Assembly: GCF_036670025.1 (NCBI RefSeq)
Contig: NZ_CP137640.1
Location: 1,274,001 to 1,338,000 of the forward strand
DNA: 64,000 bases
Source of the DNA: Bacillus_BD oryzisoli
Lineage (GTDB): Bacteria; Bacillota; Bacilli; Bacillales; Cytobacillaceae
Direction of reading: 5' to 3'
Positions within the stretch are counted from its first letter, which is position 1; each line of letters begins with the position of its first letter. Position numbers and translations under genes: made by a program. Below, one piece after another: positions 59,125 to 64,000 of this stretch. The notes under the pieces were generated by a model. That model was given only the letters and a program-made list of their open reading frames with translations, was not told the DNA's origin and searched no databases.

Positions 59125-59775
59125 ATGAAGGATTGGCTAAAAGAAAATAAAATGTATTTATTGATTGTCATGTTGGTGGTCATAACGGTTGGAATTTATT
59201 TTATCTTCCCTTCGGAAAAGGAACAATCCGAAAATGGGTTAAATGATGGTTGGATGCAAAGTAAAAATGATGATCTTTCAGAAGAAAAGGGGAATGATTC
59301 AGAAAAAGGCGAGACAAAGGTGGAACAGGAAAAAATTTTAATTGATGTAAAAGGTGCTGTAACCTCCCCTGGAGTATATGAAGCCTATTCTGGAGATCGT
59401 GTTCAAGATGTCATTAATCAAGCTGGGGGACTGATGGAAACAGCTGATCAAAAAAACGTTAATTTTGCGATGAGGGTTGTTGATGAAATGGTATTATATA
59501 TACCTATGATAGGTGAAGATAATCAGGCGACAACGGAAGTACAAAGCAGTTTTACCACCGGTGGCGCAGCATCGGGAAAAACGCTTGTTAACCTTAATAC
59601 AGCTTCCGATACTGAATTAGAAACATTACCTGGAGTAGGGCCGGCGAAAGCAGCCGCAATCATGGAGTATCGTGAAACAAATGGCCGTTTTCGTTCCATT
59701 GAGGAGTTAATGGAGATCAGTGGGATTGGCGAAAAAACGTTTGAAAAGCTTAAAGAGTATATCACCGTTAACTAG
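59125..59775 (+). CDS. comEA: ComEA, competence DNA receptor
   Basis: ComEA binds transforming double-stranded DNA on the outer face of the membrane. The 216-residue protein has one N-terminal transmembrane helix (about 9-28), an acidic/Gln-rich linker (about 33-70), an SLBB/oligomerisation domain near residues 73-125 (VKGAVTSPGVYEAYSGDRVQ), a short Thr/Ser-rich linker, then two helix-hairpin-helix motifs (LPGVGPAKAAAIMEYR and ISGIGEKTFEKL, about 165-210). ATG at 59125 follows AAAGGAATGG. It is the first gene of the comE operon. Confidence 0.94.
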   Translation: MKDWLKENKMYLLIVMLVVITVGIYFIFPSEKEQSENGLNDGWMQSKNDDLSEEKGNDSEKGETKVEQEKILIDVKGAVTSPGVYEAYSGDRVQDVINQAGGLMETADQKNVNFAMRVVDEMVLYIPMIGEDNQATTEVQSSFTTGGAASGKTLVNLNTASDTELETLPGVGPAKAAAIMEYRETNGRFRSIEELMEISGIGEKTFEKLKEYITVN

Positions 59776-59846
59776 GATAGTACAAGTGAATCAGTCGTGA
59801 TACAATTAAAGGACGATATATCGTTTTTTAAAGGAGAAGGACGTTC

Positions 59847-60275
59847 ATGACAATGAAAAGAAAAAGCTGGGATGACTATTTTTTGGATATTGCAGAAGAG
59901 GTCGGGACACGCTCAACATGTCCAAGGCTTCATGTCGGATGTGTGATTGTTAAGGATAAACATATTGCATCTACAGGTTATAATGGCTCCATTCATGGTC
60001 ATGATCACTGTGAAGATGTAGGTTGTTTAATTAACGAGCAGGGAAGATGTATCCGCACACTTCATGCAGAAGAAAATGCTGTTCTACATGCGGATAGAGT
60101 CCTGCTAAAAGGTGCAACGGCTTATGTAACACATGAACCGTGTGAAAAATGCGCTAAAACCCTTGCGCAGTCAGGAATAGCTAGAATTGTTTATAGAGAT
60201 GCCTATCCAAATAAATGGAATGAAATTTTTTTAAAGGATATTGAAGTGGTACATTTGCCGAGAACGGAAATGTAG
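59847..60275 (+). CDS. comEB: ComEB, dCMP deaminase-family protein (short form)
   Basis: Cytidine/deoxycytidylate deaminase family protein. The zinc site is visible: His and catalytic Glu in HAEENAVLHA near residue 74, and PCEKC near 103. STCPRLHVGC at the N-terminus is typical of dCMP deaminases. It has 142 residues, about 45 fewer than B. subtilis ComEB, lacking that protein's C-terminal helical extension. In B. subtilis comEB is dispensable for transformation. ATG start behind AAGGAGA. It lies between comEA and comEC. Confidence 0.92.
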   Translation: MTMKRKSWDDYFLDIAEEVGTRSTCPRLHVGCVIVKDKHIASTGYNGSIHGHDHCEDVGCLINEQGRCIRTLHAEENAVLHADRVLLKGATAYVTHEPCEKCAKTLAQSGIARIVYRDAYPNKWNEIFLKDIEVVHLPRTEM

Positions 60276-60369
60276 GTTTACTTGTTATGTACGGAGAGGA
60301 GTTGCTTATCTATATTTAAGGATCAAGGAATAAAGTAACCCGCTCCGTGTATCAGAGGAGTCCTGGTAT

Positions 60370-62691
60370 ATGAATAATAATGGAATATTTTATGCAGCTG
60401 CTGCCTTTTTAGGGATTATGGCTTCACTGCAGAGTCTCCCTATGTTAATGATTATATTTGGTTTGTATTTAATCTTTCTAATTAAAAACAAGAAGTATCG
60501 ATTCGTACACATGACAGTTATTATTTGTTTATTTTTCGCCTTATTCATCAGAACAGAAATGGAACTTGCTAATAATAAATCCAATTTAACAGGAAAAGAA
60601 CAACGTTTTGAACTCTTCTTTCATGAAATTGGAAAAATTGATGGTGATCGCCTGACGATAAGGGTGCTAGATCGGAAAAGATCAGAAACCCTCGTTGTAA
60701 AATATCGGATTCAATCAGAGAAAGAGAAACACATACTAACTCAAGAATTAACCCCCGGAATGGTCTGCTACGTAGAAGGACAACTTAAGGAGCCTTCTGT
60801 TTCTACAAATGAAAATGCCTTCGATTATAAAAACTATTTAAAGCAAAATCACATCTATTGGATTCTCGAGCCTGAACAATTAAGCTTAAATACATGTAGT
60901 AAGAATTCTACGTTATTAACTGCATTAAGAAAAATTCGTGCAGAGGGTATCCGGTATTTACAATCCAATTTTCCAGAGGAAACAGTACCATTAGCTGCGG
61001 CCCTGCTTTTCGGTACCAGTGACTTGCTTTCATCTGACACAATGGATCATTATCGGGACCTCGGTCTTGTCCATTTATTAGCTATTTCAGGTCTCCACAT
61101 TGCGATTATTGTAGCAATTGTCAACTACTTGCTTCTCCGAATTGGAATTACGAGAGAAAAAAGCCTCTTACTTATAATCATTTGTCTACCTATCTATTGC
61201 ATTTTAACAGGTGCTTCTCCTTCGGTTAACCGTTCTGTCCTAATGACCATGCTGATACTTATTGGAAAAAGATGGGGAAGAAACAATCATTTTAATCCAT
61301 TGGATGTCATCAGTCTGACATTTCTTCTTTATCTGCTTGTTTCTCCATTCGCTATTTTTAACATTGGTTTTCAGCTCTCCTTTTTAGTGACCTTTACTTT
61401 ACTTATTTCATCAGTATATATCCTGCAAAGGTACGAACATTCTGTTTCCCTTTTACTGTCTACTTCACTTCTTTCTATGGTTGTTACTGCTCCGCTGCTC
61501 TTGTATTTCTTTTTTGAGTTCTCGATTATTACCCTTCTTGTTAACCTGCTTTATATTCCCCTTTTTAATTTCATTTTACTCCCGTATGTATTATTTGGGT
61601 TTGTGCTCCATTTACTTTTCGGAAGCCTTGTGAACCCGTTGTTGATTCCTCTAAATAGCCTGATTTCATTTACGAGTCAAGTAACGGAGAAAATCTCCAG
61701 TCTGCCATGGAATACAATTATTTTAGGGCGTCCTGCTTTGCCGTTGCTTTTTTTATATGTTTGGGGTCTTTTCTTATTTTTTGTCCTGTGGGAAAAGGAA
61801 GTATCTTTAAAAAGGCAATTTCTGCTTTTTTTGCTGCCTTGTTTCCTCTTTTTTGGACAATTTGTCGTGACAAACTATTCCTCTTATGGGGAGGTAACTT
61901 TTTTGGATGTCGGGCAGGGAGATTCTATCTATATTAGGCTGCCATACGGTAAGGGGAATTATTTAATCGATACGGGAGGGAATCGGCCGTTTGAAAAAGA
62001 GCCATGGCAGGTAAGAGATGGTTTTGAAGTAGGAGAGGACACGGTCGTCCCTTTTTTAAAAAGTAAGGGAGTAACTACGATTGATAAGCTGATATTGACG
62101 CATGGTGATACAGACCATGCAGGCGGTGCAAAAGCGGTTATGAAAGAGCTGCAGGTTCATGAATTAGTACTGCCAGATGTAAAAGAAAAGAGCGAATTAG
62201 AGGCTGAACTGATACAAACAGCACTTCGAAAAAACACAGCAGTCCGGTATGCTCATGACGGTGACAGCTGGCAGGCAGGTGAAAACCATTTTTATATCCT
62301 TTCTCCAACGAAGAAAAGTACTATGAGCGCTAATAATGGTTCCCTTGTCTTGTATACAGTACTTGGTGATATTTCCTGGCTGTTTACGGGTGATCTTGAA
62401 AAGGAGGGAGAAGCGAGGCTGATTGAGAAATATCCCCAGTTGTCAGTGGATGTATTGAAGGTTGGTCATCATGGAAGCAAATCATCAACAACGGAGACAT
62501 TTCTTGACCACATAACACCCAAAATAGCCGTCATTTCTGTAGGCGAGCAAAATTCCTTTCGCCACCCGCACCGTGACGTAATTGAAAGATTAGAAAAAAG
62601 AAAAATAATTATTGTAAGAACAGATCTAAATGGGGCCATAACATACACATTCAAAAAAGAGGCAGGCACCTTTTCTGTTCATCATCCATAG
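60370..62691 (+). CDS. comEC: ComEC, DNA channel protein of competence
   Basis: ComEC carries single-stranded DNA through the membrane. The 773-residue protein has an N-terminal membrane region, an OB-fold DUF4131 domain (about 60-185), the Competence domain with many helices (about 205-500; motif LVHLLAISGLHIAIIVAIV near 233), and a C-terminal metallo-beta-lactamase domain (about 510-773) with LTHGDTDHAGG near 577 and VGHHGSKSS near 698. All ligands for a metal site are present. ATG start behind AGAGGAG. The final codons resemble the GGCACC repeat fragment. Confidence 0.96.
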   Translation: MNNNGIFYAAAAFLGIMASLQSLPMLMIIFGLYLIFLIKNKKYRFVHMTVIICLFFALFIRTEMELANNKSNLTGKEQRFELFFHEIGKIDGDRLTIRVLDRKRSETLVVKYRIQSEKEKHILTQELTPGMVCYVEGQLKEPSVSTNENAFDYKNYLKQNHIYWILEPEQLSLNTCSKNSTLLTALRKIRAEGIRYLQSNFPEETVPLAAALLFGTSDLLSSDTMDHYRDLGLVHLLAISGLHIAIIVAIVNYLLLRIGITREKSLLLIIICLPIYCILTGASPSVNRSVLMTMLILIGKRWGRNNHFNPLDVISLTFLLYLLVSPFAIFNIGFQLSFLVTFTLLISSVYILQRYEHSVSLLLSTSLLSMVVTAPLLLYFFFEFSIITLLVNLLYIPLFNFILLPYVLFGFVLHLLFGSLVNPLLIPLNSLISFTSQVTEKISSLPWNTIILGRPALPLLFLYVWGLFLFFVLWEKEVSLKRQFLLFLLPCFLFFGQFVVTNYSSYGEVTFLDVGQGDSIYIRLPYGKGNYLIDTGGNRPFEKEPWQVRDGFEVGEDTVVPFLKSKGVTTIDKLILTHGDTDHAGGAKAVMKELQVHELVLPDVKEKSELEAELIQTALRKNTAVRYAHDGDSWQAGENHFYILSPTKKSTMSANNGSLVLYTVLGDISWLFTGDLEKEGEARLIEKYPQLSVDVLKVGHHGSKSSTTETFLDHITPKIAVISVGEQNSFRHPHRDVIERLEKRKIIIVRTDLNGAITYTFKKEAGTFSVHHP

Positions 62692-62706
62692 GATATACCA
62701 TAATTA

Positions 62707-62732
62707 AAAGAGACTACAGAATGTAGTCTCTA
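62707..62732. terminator. Terminator between comEC and yqzM
   Basis: AGAGACTACA pairs with TGTAGTCTCT, with a modest T content to each side; it lies between convergent genes. Confidence 0.65.
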
Positions 62733-62751
62733 AATTGGAAGCTATGTAAAA

Positions 62752-62886
62752 TTAGGATCCAATAAATTGAATAACAGTTGCGATAATAAATAATGTTGCG
62801 AAAAATCCAAACGAAACAATAAAACCTACCCCAGAATCGACAGCATCATTACGTTTACTTTGTACATTTTGTTCAAATTCGTTCAC
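62752..62886 (-). CDS. yqzM: YqzM microprotein
   Basis: A 44-residue single-span membrane protein. It begins VNEFEQNVQSKRNDAVDSGV and ends FATLFIIATVIQFIGS, with one helix (about 22-41). The sequence pattern matches B. subtilis YqzM, located at the same place between comEC and holA. Start GTG at 62886 has a GGGGGGG ribosome binding site just upstream. Function is unknown. Confidence 0.87.
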   Translation of the reverse strand: MNEFEQNVQSKRNDAVDSGVGFIVSFGFFATLFIIATVIQFIGS

Positions 62887-63191
62887 AATTTTCCCCCCCT
62901 AATATTCTGATAATAGTATAAGCGATTGGAAAGAAAAAATCTACTCCTCAATGAATCCGCTTCCTTAACTGACAACAGTTGTCATTAATATATGAAATTC
63001 TTCAGGTCAAAATATAGATAACGTGATACCGTCAAGCATTTATGTTACCTAGGACGTAAATGACTGGCGTTTATTATAGATTTGGAATTGGTGCTTTCCT
63101 TTAGTGCCAATTCCTTGGATTACTTGTCAAATCCCCTCGTCTTCTTTACGATAGATATAAACGAAAGACGTATTTGATCGGAGCGAGGAAG
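62887..63191. other. Intergenic region between yqzM and holA with one hairpin
   Basis: No coding frame is credible. GGAATTGGTGCT (63084-63095) can pair with AGTGCCAATTCC (63103-63114) around TTTCCTT, a 12 bp stem with two wobble pairs; no T run follows. The region should hold divergent promoters for yqzM and holA, but no strong box pair was identified. Confidence 0.5.
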
Positions 63192-64000
63192 ATGATATTT
63201 GAATTATGGAAGTCAATAAAAAGAAAAGAGTTTGCTCTTGTTTATTTATTATTTGGGAAAGAGTCCTTTCTCATTAATGAAACAAGACAGCTTCTTATCA
63301 ATCACGTGCTTCATGAAGACGAGGCGGAATTTAATTTATCCACTTATGACCTTAGTGAAACACCAGTTGAACTAGCAATTGAAGATGCTGAAACATTTCC
63401 ATTTATGGGTGATAGAAAGCTGATTTTTTTACATAATCCGCAGTTTTTAACAGCTGAGAAGACAAAGGAAAAGGTTGAACATAATCTGGCAAGGCTTGAG
63501 GCATATATTAAAGAGCCTGCACCATATTCGATTGTTGTATTTGTAGCACCTTATGAAAAATTGGATGAACGAAAAAAGCTGACGAAAGAACTTAAGAAGA
63601 GCGCTGTTACGTTTGAAGCAAATAAATTATCCGAGGCTGAACTAAAAAATTGGATTCGTTCAAGAGCTGAATATAATGGAGTGACGATCGAGCCTGAGGC
63701 AATAGAACTGATGTTGACACTTGTCGGGACAAATTTATTTATGCTTACAAGCGAAATAGATAAGATCTCATTATACATCGGGAAAGGCTTAACCATTGAT
63801 GCGAAGACGGTTGATCTCCTTGTTGCGCGTTCTTTAGAGCAGAATATCTTTACGTTAGTAGATAAAATAGTCTCGCGAAAAATTGAAGATGCTTTACGGA
63901 TTTATTATGATCTATTAAAACTGAATGAAGAACCGATTAAAATTTTGGCTGTTATTACAAACCAATTCCGCTTGATTTATCAAGTAAAGGAATTGGCAAA
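63192..64000 (+). CDS. holA: DNA polymerase III delta subunit HolA, 5' part
   Basis: The delta subunit of the clamp loader opens the sliding clamp. The window holds the first 269 residues, cut by the end. It starts MIFELWKSIKRKEFALVYLL; FGKESFLINETRQ near residue 22 replaces the Walker region (delta is an inactive AAA+ protein), followed by FPFMGDRKLIFLHNP near 74 and LVGTNLFMLTSEIDKISLY near 175. Corresponds to B. subtilis YqeN. ATG at 63192 follows GAGCGAGGAAG. Confidence 0.93.
   Translation, partial: MIFELWKSIKRKEFALVYLLFGKESFLINETRQLLINHVLHEDEAEFNLSTYDLSETPVELAIEDAETFPFMGDRKLIFLHNPQFLTAEKTKEKVEHNLARLEAYIKEPAPYSIVVFVAPYEKLDERKKLTKELKKSAVTFEANKLSEAELKNWIRSRAEYNGVTIEPEAIELMLTLVGTNLFMLTSEIDKISLYIGKGLTIDAKTVDLLVARSLEQNIFTLVDKIVSRKIEDALRIYYDLLKLNEEPIKILAVITNQFRLIYQVKELA

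Overview
The window is a gene-dense, low-GC chromosomal segment from an endospore-forming member of the Bacillaceae. Strong purine-rich ribosome binding sites, very frequent TTG start codons, sporulation genes (coxA-like, bofC, spoVB, sigK, sda, pbpI), competence genes (comN, comER, comEA, comEB, comEC) and gene order close to the coxA-to-holA stretch of Bacillus subtilis all point that way. It is not B. subtilis itself: sigK is uninterrupted, udk and mccA/mccB are missing from their usual places, and an ABC transporter sits between tcdA and rarA.

Layout: 1-6.9 kb holds a spore-cortex lipoprotein tail, bofC, ruvA-ruvB, a small DUF2905 gene, queA-tgt-yajC, a TIGR04086 membrane protein and a DUF421 protein. 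7-18.8 kb holds spoVB, comN, secDF, recJ-apt, the bifunctional (p)ppGpp enzyme gene, dtd and a three-SH3b amidase. 19-23.9 kb holds a T-box-controlled hisS-aspS operon, 6S RNA and tcdA. 24-35.7 kb holds an ABC exporter, rarA, cymR-iscS-mnmA, a TPR protein, recD2, a PRC-barrel protein, two microprotein genes and an AI-2E family permease. 35.7-44.5 kb holds T-box-alaS, ireB-ruvX-DUF1292, mltG, and trmR-trhP1-trhP2 behind a structured leader. 44.5-52.6 kb holds a palindrome-rich element, greA, pbpI, yrrS, yrzA, mtnN, yrhC, sigK, pssA, psd and sda. 52.7-64 kb holds a DnaA-box cluster, the yqeG-yqeH-aroE-yhbY-nadD-yqeK-rsfS-yqeM operon, the comE locus, yqzM and the 5' part of holA.

Functional themes: several separate routes of tRNA anticodon-loop modification lie together (queA/tgt for queuosine, tcdA for cyclic t6A, iscS/mnmA for 2-thiouridine, trhP1/trhP2/trmR for 5-methoxyuridine) with three aminoacyl-tRNA synthetase genes and the D-aminoacyl-tRNA deacylase. 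DNA repair and replication (ruvAB, recJ, rarA, recD2, ruvX, holA), ribosome assembly (yqeH, yhbY, rsfS) and stress signalling (relA, 6S RNA, yqeK) are also present.

Most of the window is conserved core genome. The parts least explained by known genes are intergenic: a three-way-junction leader before trmR, a chain of palindromes in the usual place of udk, several short palindromic repeats at gene ends, and a terminator hairpin that contains the pbpI ribosome binding site. nadD appears to start with CTG. I found no prophage, transposase, CRISPR array, rRNA or tRNA gene.
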